Source: Labrenzia sp. VG12
Lineage (GTDB): Bacteria; Pseudomonadota; Alphaproteobacteria; Rhizobiales; Stappiaceae
DNA length: 64,000 bases
NCBI RefSeq assembly: GCF_002237595.1
Contig: NZ_CP022529.1
Coordinates: forward strand, 3,224,001 to 3,288,000
Direction of reading: 5' to 3'
Shown: positions 1-8,974 of the stretch, in pieces
How the letters are laid out: every line of letters starts with the position of its first letter
Numbering within the stretch: the first letter of the stretch is position 1
Position numbers and translations under genes: made by a program
The notes under the pieces: model-generated
What the model was told of the DNA's origin: nothing
What the model saw: the letters and a program-made list of their open reading frames with translations, nothing else
Database searches by the model: none

Positions 1-312
1 TTCAGTGTGGCACAAATTTGACAGGATAGGGAGTCAGAAATCAGGTTTCGACTCTTTCATTTGAAATGCAAATTGACTTCTATTTGGCTTCGTTTTGCAG
101 TGCAAAACGAAAATCAGTCACAAATACTGCAGCGCAACAGAATGAGATCGCCTCGCTATTTGGCGCGATCTGCAAGTGCAATGGCGCCATCCGCTTTGAT
201 GCGCGCCACAAGCCTGACTAGGTATCGGTCAGGAACAATCAGAACGTTGACCGGTCTGTCCAAGCCTGTATCTGAAAGAGGCGACCCGGAGCGGCGTTGC
301 GACAGGAGCAAG
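1..312. other. Intergenic leader, no gene supported
   Basis: The stretch before the first gene is lower in G+C than the genes around it. The reading frame of the downstream gene stays open back to position 61, but that extension has no recognisable domain and the Rossmann fold begins only after position 313. I see no RNA gene or convincing terminator here. It probably holds the promoter of the epimerase gene. Confidence 0.5.
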
Positions 313-1374
313 ATGATCATGAAGATTTTAACCGATGCACCGGTTCTCGTCACGGGCGCCACGGGTTATGTCGCCGGGTGGCTGGTGAAAGACCTTCTGG
401 AAGCCGGCATCACCGTCCATGCCACCGTGCGCAATCCGGACGCCACAGACAAACTGGCTCACCTGACCAGGATCGCGGATGAAACGCCCGGCTCCCTCCG
501 GTTCTTCAAGGCGGATCTGCTTCAGCCGGGGTCTTATGAAGAGGCCATGCGAGGCTGCGCGGTGGTCTTTCACACCGCCTCCCCCTTCACGATCGATGTC
601 AAGGACCCGCAGAAGGAACTGATCGACCCGGCCGTCATGGGCACACGAAACGTGCTGGAAACGGCAGCTGCGACGCCAAGCGTGAAACGCGTCGTGGTGA
701 CCAGTTCCTGTGCCGCGATCTACACCGATGCCATCGATTGCGAGAAGGCCCCCGGCGGTGTTCTGACCGAAGACATCTGGAACACGACGGCCTCCCTCGC
801 CTATCAGCCCTACAGCTATTCCAAGACGCTGGCGGAGAAGGAAGCCTGGAAGATCGCCGAAGGCCAGGATCAGTTCAAGCTGGTGACGGTCAACCCGTCG
901 CTGGTGATTGGCCCTGCTCTTGCAGACAACCCAACGTCCGAGAGCTTCAACATCGTTCGCCAGATGGGCGACGGCACCATGAAGCCCGGTGCACCCAAAC
1001 TTGGCCTGGGTGTCGTTGACGTGCGCGACCTAGCCCAGGCCCATGTCGCTGCGGGCTTCCTGGAAAACGCGGACGGCCGGCACATTGTCTCCGGCCACAA
1101 CACCAACCTGCTGGAACTCGGAAAGTCGCTGATTGAAAAATATGGCGACCGCTACCCGGTGCCGCGCAAATCCCTGCCCAAATGGGTCGTTTGGGCCATT
1201 GGTCCGATCATCGGCGGCATTCCGCGCAAGTTCGTGACCAACAATGTCGATATCAGGTGGCGCGCCGACAACTCCAAGAGCAAACGCGTGCTCGGGGTGA
1301 CCTACCGGCCGTTCAAGGTGTCCATGGAAGACATGTTCCAGCAAATGATCGAGGCGGGCGCGTTTCGGAGGTAA
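313..1374 (+). CDS. NAD-dependent epimerase/dihydroflavonol-reductase-like SDR
   Basis: This is an extended short-chain dehydrogenase of 353 residues, probably a cytoplasmic NAD(P)H-dependent reductase or epimerase; the substrate is unknown. The nucleotide-binding motif GATGYVAG lies at residues 15-22, in the GxxGxxA form seen in dihydroflavonol-reductase-like proteins. The catalytic YxxxK is Tyr167/Lys171, after a VVVTSS strand at about 127-132. I place the start at 313 because GGAG at 305-308 precedes it; ATG 319 is also possible. The longer upstream frame is rejected because the Rossmann fold starts right after 313. It stands alone, convergent with the binding-protein gene on the other strand. 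Family assignment is firm; physiological role is not. Confidence 0.88.
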   Translation: MIMKILTDAPVLVTGATGYVAGWLVKDLLEAGITVHATVRNPDATDKLAHLTRIADETPGSLRFFKADLLQPGSYEEAMRGCAVVFHTASPFTIDVKDPQKELIDPAVMGTRNVLETAAATPSVKRVVVTSSCAAIYTDAIDCEKAPGGVLTEDIWNTTASLAYQPYSYSKTLAEKEAWKIAEGQDQFKLVTVNPSLVIGPALADNPTSESFNIVRQMGDGTMKPGAPKLGLGVVDVRDLAQAHVAAGFLENADGRHIVSGHNTNLLELGKSLIEKYGDRYPVPRKSLPKWVVWAIGPIIGGIPRKFVTNNVDIRWRADNSKSKRVLGVTYRPFKVSMEDMFQQMIEAGAFRR

Positions 1375-1401
1375 GAGTACCAAAATCCGCTGCCCCCTCG
1401 T

Positions 1402-1520
1402 GTTCGTCATCCCATGGCTAGACCATGGGATCCATGCCGTTCCGTTTCCGATTGCACGACCTTGCTTGCGGCACCGCCACGGCATGGATTGCAGGGGCAA
1501 GCCCCGCAATGACGGAGGCT
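1402..1520. repeat. Intergenic palindromic repeat, family A copy 1
   Basis: A 9-bp inverted repeat ATCCCATGG/CCATGGGAT (1409-1431) is followed by a second one, ATTGC-GGGGC/GCCCC-GCAAT (about 1489-1511), ending in GCAATGACGG. The first half recurs almost unchanged at 30791 and 37304. It lies between two convergent genes, as expected of a non-coding dispersed repeat. Confidence 0.75.
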
Positions 1521-1570
1521 AGGTCGGGGTGGATTCGCGGTGACCCAATCCGAGGATATTCCGGATCCAT

Positions 1571-1598
1571 AAAAAAGGCGCGGCCTTCCGGCCGCGCC
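1571..1598 (-). terminator. Rho-independent terminator of the Liv-type SBP gene
   Basis: A perfect 9-bp stem GGCGCGGCC/GGCCGCGCC with a 4-nt loop (1577-1598) is followed on the minus strand by six T residues (plus-strand A-run 1571-1576). It lies 30 bases past the stop codon of the minus-strand binding-protein gene. Confidence 0.9.
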
Positions 1599-1629
1599 TC
1601 CCGTTCTTCAAGATCGCTTTCGGCAAGAC

Positions 1630-2766
1630 CTACATCTTGCACTCAGCCGCATAGGCATCCGAGTGACCGGTCAGACCGGTGGCAATGATCTTGTTGGTGT
1701 AGACGTCACCTTCCTTGATCACTTCACGCACATAAATGTCCTGGACCGGGTGATGGTTCGGACCAAAGCTGAAATCACCACGCGTGGAGGCGAAATCTGC
1801 TTCTTTCAAAGCTGCCCGGAAGGCATCAGCATCCTTCACATCCGCCTTGGCCATCGCAGACAGCAGCAGGTTGGCCGTGTCGTAGCCCTGCGAGGCATAA
1901 AGCGACGGCAGACGGCCATATTCGGCCTGGAACGCTTCAACGAAGGCCTTGTTGGCGTCGTTGTCGAGATCCTTGTTCCACTGGCTGGTGTTTTTCACGC
2001 CGAGCGCTGCATCACCGACAGCCTGCAGGATGCCCTGGTCGAAGGAAAAGGCCGGGCCGACCACCGGAAGATCAATGCCGCTGTCGGCATATTGCTTCAG
2101 GAAGGAAATGCCCATGCCACCCGGCAGGAAGAAGAAGACGCTGTCGGCACCCGACGCACGGATCTGCGCAAGTTCAGCTGCATAATCCGTCTGTCCAAGC
2201 TTGGTGTAGATTTCGCCGGCGAGATCGCCACCGTAGAACCGCTTGTAACCGGTCAGGGCATCCTTGCCGGCCGGATAATTCGGCGCCAGGATGAAGCTGT
2301 TCTTGTAGCCGGTGTCCTTGGCATAAGCACCGGCGGCCTCATGCAGGTTGTCGTTCTGCCAGGCCACATTGAAATAGTTCGGATGACAGCCCTTGCCCGC
2401 CAGCGCGGAGGGGCCGGCATTGGGCGAAAGATAGAACTTGCCCTGCGCGGTGACCGACGGCACCACGGCCATCGCCAGGTTCGACCAGATGATGCCGGTC
2501 AGGACATCGACCTTTTCCGACTGCACCATCTTGTCGGCGAGCTGGACGGCAATATCCGGCTTGCGCTGGTCGTCTTCGACGATCACTTCCAGGTCGGTGT
2601 TGCCGGCCTGTTTTACCGCCAGCAGAAAACCATCGCGCACATCGATGCCGAGACCGGCGCCACCACCGGAGAGCGTGGTGATCATGCCGACCTTGACCGG
2701 TTCGGCCAGCGCGCTGCCCGTCACAAGGGCGAGCACGCTTGCCGCCGCAGCGAGTTGTTTGAACAT
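1630..2766 (-). CDS. Liv-type (Peripla_BP_6) ABC substrate-binding protein
   Basis: A periplasmic binding protein of 378 residues of the branched-chain amino acid/amide type. The Sec signal peptide covers residues 1-21, ending at ALA before EPVKVGMITTLSGG, which is the typical first strand of this family. No permease or ATPase gene adjoins it, so it is an orphan component that must either work with a distant importer or serve a sensory role. It lies 125 bases downstream of tryptophan 2,3-dioxygenase on the same strand, which could hint at an aromatic or kynurenine-related ligand, but this is only context. A strong terminator follows. Ligand unknown. Confidence 0.88.
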   Translation of the reverse strand: MFKQLAAAASVLALVTGSALAEPVKVGMITTLSGGGAGLGIDVRDGFLLAVKQAGNTDLEVIVEDDQRKPDIAVQLADKMVQSEKVDVLTGIIWSNLAMAVVPSVTAQGKFYLSPNAGPSALAGKGCHPNYFNVAWQNDNLHEAAGAYAKDTGYKNSFILAPNYPAGKDALTGYKRFYGGDLAGEIYTKLGQTDYAAELAQIRASGADSVFFFLPGGMGISFLKQYADSGIDLPVVGPAFSFDQGILQAVGDAALGVKNTSQWNKDLDNDANKAFVEAFQAEYGRLPSLYASQGYDTANLLLSAMAKADVKDADAFRAALKEADFASTRGDFSFGPNHHPVQDIYVREVIKEGDVYTNKIIATGLTGHSDAYAAECKM

Positions 2767-2891
2767 TGGAAATCCCCTCTCTTAACAATCCCGTCGAGCC
2801 TTCTTGCAAGCCCTTGGCGGGTTACTCTATCGGCACTGGCGCAGATGGCAAACACGCAATTGGTCCAAAGGCCGGCAACGCCCGGCGCGCC

Positions 2892-3746
2892 TCAGAGCGC
2901 GGTGCGCACGTGCCAGAGTTCGGGAAAGAGCTCGACTTCGAGCATGCGCTTCAGATAGCTCACGCCACCGGTTCCGCCGGTGCCGCGCTTGAAGCCGATC
3001 ACCCGCTCGACCGTGGTCACGTGGTTGAAGCGCCAACGGCGGAAATAGTCTTCCAGGTCGACCAGCTTTTCTCCGACTTCATAGAGCGCCCAATGCGCCG
3101 ACGGATCCTGATAGACGGTCTGCCAGAGGGCCATGATTTCAGGAACTTCCGTGTGAGGCGCCGCTGCCGGTGTATCGGTCACGGCCTCCGGAACGGCCAG
3201 TCCGCGCCGGCGGGCGAATTCCAGCACCACCTGGTAAAGGCTCGGCCGTGCCAGCTCGGCCTCAAGCAGGGCCACACTTGCCGGATCATGGTCATGCGGC
3301 CGCACCATCGCAAGGTTCCGGTTGCCCAGCGCATATTCGATCAGACGGTATTGCAGTGACTGGAAGCCGGAGGACATGCCGAGCGCATCGCGGAACTGGG
3401 TGTAGTCGCTCGGCGTCATGGTCCTGAGCACATCCCAGGCCGAATTCAGCTGTTCCATGATGCGGCTGACCCGTGCCAGCAGTTTCATGGCCTCAGGCAT
3501 GTGATCCTCGGAAATGGCATCCCTTGCCGCGTTCAGCTCGTGCAGCATCAGTTTCATCCAGAGTTCGGAAGTCTGATGCTGGATAATGAACAGCAATTCA
3601 TCCGGCGCCTTGGACAGCGGCGCCTGCGCCGACAGGATCTGCGACAGCCCGAGATAGTCGCCATAGGACATCTTGTCGGCAAAGCGCATCTCCGCGCCTT
3701 CGCTTTCCGGATTATAGGCGCTGTCCTTGTCCGTGGTGTCAGTCAT
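2892..3746 (-). CDS. kynA: Tryptophan 2,3-dioxygenase
   Basis: Haem-dependent cytosolic dioxygenase that opens the indole ring of L-tryptophan to N-formylkynurenine, the first step of the kynurenine pathway. The protein has 284 residues, the normal bacterial length. Both family signatures are present: FIIQHQTSELW with the distal-pocket His at residue 57, and RFNHVTTVERVIGFKRGTGG with the proximal haem-ligand His at residue 242. I chose ATG 3746 over the preceding in-frame GTG because GGGAGAGA lies at proper distance. No kynurenine formamidase or kynureninase gene is seen in the window, so the rest of the pathway must be elsewhere. Confidence 0.95.
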   Translation of the reverse strand: MTDTTDKDSAYNPESEGAEMRFADKMSYGDYLGLSQILSAQAPLSKAPDELLFIIQHQTSELWMKLMLHELNAARDAISEDHMPEAMKLLARVSRIMEQLNSAWDVLRTMTPSDYTQFRDALGMSSGFQSLQYRLIEYALGNRNLAMVRPHDHDPASVALLEAELARPSLYQVVLEFARRRGLAVPEAVTDTPAAAPHTEVPEIMALWQTVYQDPSAHWALYEVGEKLVDLEDYFRRWRFNHVTTVERVIGFKRGTGGTGGVSYLKRMLEVELFPELWHVRTAL

Positions 3747-3891
3747 CACTCTCTCCCTTGGGGGTTCTTTCAGACCCTTTGTCAGGCTTCTATAACGCCC
3801 TGACGCGGGCGTTGGATAGGAGAGAATTCAAGAAGTCAGGAAAACCACTTAAGTGTGCTCTACAAGCCCAAAAGCATTCAAGGGACGGACT

Positions 3892-4980
3892 CTAGCTGCC
3901 GGCGGCTTCCAGGATGGCCTCGGCCGAAAAATCATAATTGCTGTTGCCCGTACGCGACTTGCAGAACTGCCTGAAATCGATCTTGTTCCAGTCTCCGTCG
4001 CCAAGCCGCTGCATGTACATTTCTACATTGTCCGGAGTAATAGGAGACATCTTGAACAGGACATCCACGAAGATCTCTCCCTGTGCGTCCCTGAAATAGT
4101 GGTCGCGTAGCATCACAACGGACCAGGCCCCGGCGAAGAAATGACCGCCATGGCTCATGGTCATGCCGGATGTCTTGACCGCCTCCATGCCGCGCCTCGA
4201 CCAGTTCAACCCGGCGAAAAAAATGTCCTTGCCGGCGATCAGCCCTGCTTCTTCCGCAGCCCTTCGTGCTCCGATCGCCAGATCGTCGTTGGCGCCCCAG
4301 ACGACATCCACTGTCGTGCGGGAGAGAACGGCCTTGGTGTGCCGGTAGGCCTCGTCCTCACTCCAGTTGACGGGAATGGAATGCAAAAGCGTGACATGTG
4401 GATGCGCAGCCACGGCGCGCATCATGCCCAGTTCACGCTGCAGCGCGGCAGGTGTGGTGCTGTCGCCCGTCAGGGCCAGCAGTCTCAATTCATCCTTGTC
4501 AGGCTGCAACAGTCTTGATGTCTCGATGAGACTTTCCGCCATATCAAAACCGGCTGTCTCATTGTCGGGCACGATCGACGCAATCACCTTCTCGACATCG
4601 ATGTTACGCCGCTCGAGCTCTGTCTTCTGCTTCGAGGTCAGATTATTGAGCAGGAAGAGCACTTTGCTTCCATGCCCGTCCATCAGCTGCATCAACCGCG
4701 CTGCCGACTGGTTCTCGTTGACCAGAATGAAATAATCCGGCAGGTCACCTTCCGCGAGACGCCGGGCAAGCAGGGCTTCCATTTCGTAAGGTTGCCGGCC
4801 GGCATGCAAGACTTCCAGGTCGACATTCAGATCAGACGCGGCAGCCGCCATGGTCCGCGTGACTTCGCCCCAAAACCCGCGGTGGTCGCCGGGATTGATG
4901 AAGGTGACGCGAAAGTCGGCAGCTTGGGCCGCAAAGGAAACGGCCCAGAAACAGAAGATGCACACCAATCTGACGATCAT
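3892..4980 (-). CDS. Sugar-type (Peripla_BP_4-like) periplasmic binding protein, orphan
   Basis: A 362-residue periplasmic protein with a signal peptide at residues 1-20 (ending AAQA) followed by FRVTFINPGDHRGFWGEV, the first strand and helix of the ribose/LacI-like periplasmic binding fold. Conserved features include the hinge segment and VVWGANDDLAIGARRAAEEAG, typical of this fold. No importer genes are adjacent, the neighbours being kynA and a divergent transglutaminase operon. Such orphan proteins often feed ligand information to a membrane sensor rather than an ABC importer, but no sensor is visible here. Ligand unknown. Confidence 0.78.
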   Translation of the reverse strand: MIVRLVCIFCFWAVSFAAQAADFRVTFINPGDHRGFWGEVTRTMAAAASDLNVDLEVLHAGRQPYEMEALLARRLAEGDLPDYFILVNENQSAARLMQLMDGHGSKVLFLLNNLTSKQKTELERRNIDVEKVIASIVPDNETAGFDMAESLIETSRLLQPDKDELRLLALTGDSTTPAALQRELGMMRAVAAHPHVTLLHSIPVNWSEDEAYRHTKAVLSRTTVDVVWGANDDLAIGARRAAEEAGLIAGKDIFFAGLNWSRRGMEAVKTSGMTMSHGGHFFAGAWSVVMLRDHYFRDAQGEIFVDVLFKMSPITPDNVEMYMQRLGDGDWNKIDFRQFCKSRTGNSNYDFSAEAILEAAGS

Positions 4981-5485
4981 CGCATTCCTTCGCTCAGGCC
5001 CTCATTCGATACGGGCGGGTTCCAAACCGAAAGCGGCAATTGTGCTATCATACTAGCGACATTGGCTGAGATCACCGGTTGATGCAGCCACTTACGCACA
5101 ATTTAGTTTTTCGCCTACACACGTTTTCCCGAAAAGGCTGCAATTGAACATGCTCGAACAACCGTTCTCGAGTTTCCCGCGCAAGCAGAATTCAGCCTGC
5201 CCGGCAAAAATCAGTTTTCATTTGGCAATTCCACAACACCAAAGTCAAACATCTAGCCGCATCATAGGGCGGAACCGTCGCAAAATGCTTAACGAAATCA
5301 GTAGGAACAGCTGACTAATACTAGCAATGCGATGGTCGTCCTCGTTTCACCTCGTTCACGAAACAGGCGACAGGAGGCAGTTGATCCTGTCGAACCGTCA
5401 TTGCCTACAGATTGACGTGGTGCCGGGTCCAGTTTTGTGAAACCCTGAGTGCGCATGTGACCGGTAGCAGTTCGGGGCCCAGAAA
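4981..5485. other. AT-richer divergent intergenic region
   Basis: About 500 bases between the orphan binding protein (minus) and the DUF2126 operon (plus). It is clearly lower in G+C than the flanking genes and contains no supported ORF. It presumably holds two divergent promoters. The only structure I can point to is the inverted repeat at 5368-5392, listed separately. Confidence 0.5.
5368..5392 (+). promoter_or_regulatory. Inverted repeat upstream of the DUF2126 gene
   Basis: Perfect 8-bp arms CGACAGGA/TCCTGTCG are separated by 9 bases, about 95 bases before the DUF2126 start codon. It could be a protein operator or, if transcribed, a hairpin in the mRNA leader. No T-run follows, so it is not a standard terminator. 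Confidence 0.4.
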
Positions 5486-8400
5486 ATGTCCATCAGAGCA
5501 AGCATTTATCATCTTACGCATTATCGTTACGACCGGCCGGTCACCTTAAGCCCCCAGATCATCCGGCTCCGCCCCGCACCGCATAGCCGCACACGTGTGC
5601 TGTCGCATTCGCTGAAGGTTTCCCCCTCCGGCCACTTCGTCAATCACCAGCAGGACCCGTATGGCAACTGGCTGGCGCGCTTTGTCTTCCCCGAGCCAGT
5701 GCGCGAGTTCAAGATCGAGGTCGATCTGGTCGCCGACATGACGGTCTACAATCCGTTCGACTTCTTCATCGAGGAAAGCGCCGAGGAATGGCCGTTCGAC
5801 TATCCGCCCGAGCTCAGCGAAGACCTCCAGATCTACAGACGCCTCGACCCGACCGGTCCGCGCATGAAGGCCTTCCTTGAGGCGGTGCCAAGGGACAGCC
5901 AGCGCACGGTGGATTTCATTGTCGGGCTGAATGCACGCGTGTCGCAGGAAGTCGGCTACGTCATTCGCATGGAACCGGGCGTTCAGACACCCGAGGAAAC
6001 GTTTGAAAAGGGCACTGGCTCCTGCCGGGATTCCAGCTGGCTTCTGGTGCAGGCGCTCCGGCACCTCGGATTTGCCGCGCGGTTCGTGTCCGGTTACCTC
6101 ATTCAGTTGAAACCGGATCTGGAAGCCCTCGACGGCCCGTCCGGCACGGATCACGATTTCACGGATCTGCATGCCTGGGCCGAGGTCTATCTGCCCGGGG
6201 CCGGTTGGATCGGTCTGGACCCGACTTCTGGTTTGCTGACCGGCGAGAGCCACATTCCCCTAGCCGCGACCCCGCACTACGCCAATGCGGCGCCCATTGT
6301 CGGCATGGCCAGCAAAGCCGATGTGGATTTTGCCTTTGACATGAAGGTGGCGCGCGTTGCCGAGCACCCGCGCATCACCAAACCCTTTTCAGACGACGCC
6401 TGGGCGGCCCTGAACCAGATGGGTGAAAAGGTCGACCGGATCCTGGGCCAGGAGGATGTCCGCCTGACCATGGGCGGTGAACCGACTTTCGTTTCCATCG
6501 ACGATTTTGAATCGGCGGAATGGAACACGGATGCTGTCGGTCCCACCAAACGGCAGAAGGCGGACACCCTGATCCGCAAGTTGCGCGACCGGTTCGCTCC
6601 CGGCGGGTTCCTGCATTACGGCCAGGGCAAATGGTATCCGGGCGAGACGCTCCCCCGCTGGACCTTCTCTCTCTTCTGGCGCCGGGATGAAAAGCCGATC
6701 TGGCACGATCCGGACCTGATTGCCGATGAGGGCAGTGACGCGGACGCCACCCCGGCGAAGGCAGAAGCCCTGATGACGGCGATCGCAGAGCGGTTGGAGA
6801 TCGATCCGGACCATGTCGTGCCCGCTTATGAAGACCCGGCGCACTGGATGATCAAGGAAGCCAATCTTCCGGCCAACGTCACCCCGGAAAACTCTGAGTT
6901 GGAAGACGCGGAAGCGCGGCACCGGATTGCCCGGGTGTTCGACCGCGGCCTTGCCACGCCGGCCGGATATGTTCTGCCGGTGCAGCGCTGGCAGGCCAGG
7001 GCAAGCGAAGGACGCCGCTGGCGCTCCGAACACTGGAAACTGCGCCGCGACGCGCTGTTTCTGGTGCCCGGCGACAGTCCGGTCGGCTATCGCCTGCCAC
7101 TGGAATCACTGCCCTATGTGAGCCCGGCCCAGTATCCCTATACCAATATCGCCGATCCGACCGTTCCGCGGGACCCGCTGCCGGAATTTCCAGCCGGCCC
7201 GAAACCGGATCGTGCCCAGGACATTGCCCGTTTCACCGCCAGCGAAGCGCAACAGGACCGGCGCGAACAGACCTTGCCCGAGAACGAGTTGGGAGACGCC
7301 GCTGTCCGGACCGCGATGTCGATCGAGCCCCGCGATGGCCGGCTCTGTGTGTTCATGCCACCGGTGGAACGGATCGAGGATTATCTGGAACTGGTATCCG
7401 TTGCAGAAGCCGCCGCAGGAGAGCTTGGCCTGCCGGTTCATATCGAAGGCTACCCGCCTCCGCCCGACCCGCGCATGAATGTCATCCGGGTAGCCCCCGA
7501 TCCGGGAGTGGTCGAGGTCAACATTCACCCGGCGGCCAGCTGGCAGGACTGCGTTGCCATCACCGAGGGGGTTTATGAAGACGCAAGACAGTCCCGGCTC
7601 GGCGCCGACAAGTTCATGATTGACGGCAAGCACACCGGAACCGGCGGCGGCAATCATGTGGTGGTGGGCGGTGCGACGCCCCTGGACAGCCCGTTCCTGC
7701 GCCGGCCAGACCTGCTGCGCAGCCTGATCCTGCACTGGCAGCGCCATCCGAGCCTGTCCTACCTGTTTTCAGGTCTGTTCATCGGCCCGACCTCCCAGGC
7801 GCCGCGCATCGACGAGGCCCGTCATGACGGGCTTTACGAGCTGGAGGTTGCCCTGTCTCAGATCCATCGCCCGCAGGAAGGCCCGACGCCCTTCCCCTGG
7901 CTTGTCGACCGGCTCCTGCGCAATCTGCTGGTCGATGTCACCGGCAATACCCACCGCGCGGAAATCTGCATCGACAAGCTCTATTCTCCGGATGGTCCAA
8001 CCGGCCGGCTCGGCCTGGTCGAATTCCGCGGCTTTGAAATGCCGCCGGACCCGCGCATGAGCCTCGCCCAGCAGCTGCTTCTGCGCGCCCTGATCGCCCG
8101 GCTGTGGCAACACCCGCTCTCCGGCGACCTGACCCGCTGGGGCACGACCCTGCATGACCGTTTCATGCTGCCGCATTTTGTCTGGGCCGATTTCATGGAC
8201 GTCCTGAAGGACCTTGACCACCACGGTTTCCAGATGCGTCCCGACTGGTTCAAGGCCCAGGGCGAATTCCGCTTTCCGTTCTGCGGCGAGATCGAGGTTG
8301 ACGGTGTTCACCTGGAACTGCGCCAGGCGCTGGAACCCTGGCATGTTCTGGGGGAAACCGGCGCGATCGGCGGGACGGTCCGTTATACCGACAGTTCCAC

Positions 8401-8821
8401 GGAACGGCTGCAGGTCAAGCTCACGACCAGCGACCCGGACCGCTATCTGGTCACCTGCAATCGCCGCATGATGCCTTTGCAGAAGACCGAAACCAACGGC
8501 GTCTCCGTGGCAGGCGTGCGCTACAAGGCCTGGCAACCGGCCATGGCCCTGCATCCGGTCCATCCTGTCGATGCTCCGCTCACCTTCGACATCTTCGATC
8601 GCTGGAGCGGACGGGCCCTTGGCGGCTGCGTCTATCATGTCGCCCATCCGGGCGGACGCAACTACGAGACGTTTCCGGTCAATGGCAACGAAGCGGAAGC
8701 CCGGCGTCTCGCGCGGTTCGAGCCCCACGGGCATACACCGGGCCTCTACATGCCCGAACCCGAACGGCCGCATCCGGAGTTTCCATTGACCCTGGACCTG
8801 CGCAGACCGCACAATGTCTGA
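5486..8821 (+). CDS. Transglutaminase-like protein with C-terminal DUF2126 domain
   Basis: A 1111-residue cytoplasmic protein. The order is bacterial transglutaminase N-terminal beta domain (about 1-95), transglutaminase/papain-like core (about 140-260) and the large DUF2126 domain (about 330-1105). The catalytic triad is visible: Cys180 in GTGSCRD, His229 in LHAWAEV and Asp245 in GLDPTSG. No signal peptide is seen. It heads a cluster with a circularly permuted ATP-grasp/Alpha-E protein and a second transglutaminase. This three-part neighbourhood is conserved across many bacteria and has been proposed from comparative genomics to make and cleave amide or isopeptide bonds on an unknown peptide. 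The actual reaction remains unproven. The start is ATG 5486. Confidence 0.92.
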   Translation: MSIRASIYHLTHYRYDRPVTLSPQIIRLRPAPHSRTRVLSHSLKVSPSGHFVNHQQDPYGNWLARFVFPEPVREFKIEVDLVADMTVYNPFDFFIEESAEEWPFDYPPELSEDLQIYRRLDPTGPRMKAFLEAVPRDSQRTVDFIVGLNARVSQEVGYVIRMEPGVQTPEETFEKGTGSCRDSSWLLVQALRHLGFAARFVSGYLIQLKPDLEALDGPSGTDHDFTDLHAWAEVYLPGAGWIGLDPTSGLLTGESHIPLAATPHYANAAPIVGMASKADVDFAFDMKVARVAEHPRITKPFSDDAWAALNQMGEKVDRILGQEDVRLTMGGEPTFVSIDDFESAEWNTDAVGPTKRQKADTLIRKLRDRFAPGGFLHYGQGKWYPGETLPRWTFSLFWRRDEKPIWHDPDLIADEGSDADATPAKAEALMTAIAERLEIDPDHVVPAYEDPAHWMIKEANLPANVTPENSELEDAEARHRIARVFDRGLATPAGYVLPVQRWQARASEGRRWRSEHWKLRRDALFLVPGDSPVGYRLPLESLPYVSPAQYPYTNIADPTVPRDPLPEFPAGPKPDRAQDIARFTASEAQQDRREQTLPENELGDAAVRTAMSIEPRDGRLCVFMPPVERIEDYLELVSVAEAAAGELGLPVHIEGYPPPPDPRMNVIRVAPDPGVVEVNIHPAASWQDCVAITEGVYEDARQSRLGADKFMIDGKHTGTGGGNHVVVGGATPLDSPFLRRPDLLRSLILHWQRHPSLSYLFSGLFIGPTSQAPRIDEARHDGLYELEVALSQIHRPQEGPTPFPWLVDRLLRNLLVDVTGNTHRAEICIDKLYSPDGPTGRLGLVEFRGFEMPPDPRMSLAQQLLLRALIARLWQHPLSGDLTRWGTTLHDRFMLPHFVWADFMDVLKDLDHHGFQMRPDWFKAQGEFRFPFCGEIEVDGVHLELRQALEPWHVLGETGAIGGTVRYTDSSTERLQVKLTTSDPDRYLVTCNRRMMPLQKTETNGVSVAGVRYKAWQPAMALHPVHPVDAPLTFDIFDRWSGRALGGCVYHVAHPGGRNYETFPVNGNEAEARRLARFEPHGHTPGLYMPEPERPHPEFPLTLDLRRPHNV

Positions 8822-8974
8822 TGACCAGATCCGGCGGTCCGGGTTAGAAGATCAGGCAAAACGGGCAGAGCTTCCCAGTTTAACGGAGCGCAAACAAGAT
8901 GCGCTACGATTTCTGCCGAGATCAGCTATTGTCTGTCAAAAACCTGACACTGACCCGCCGCTTGGAAACGATGC

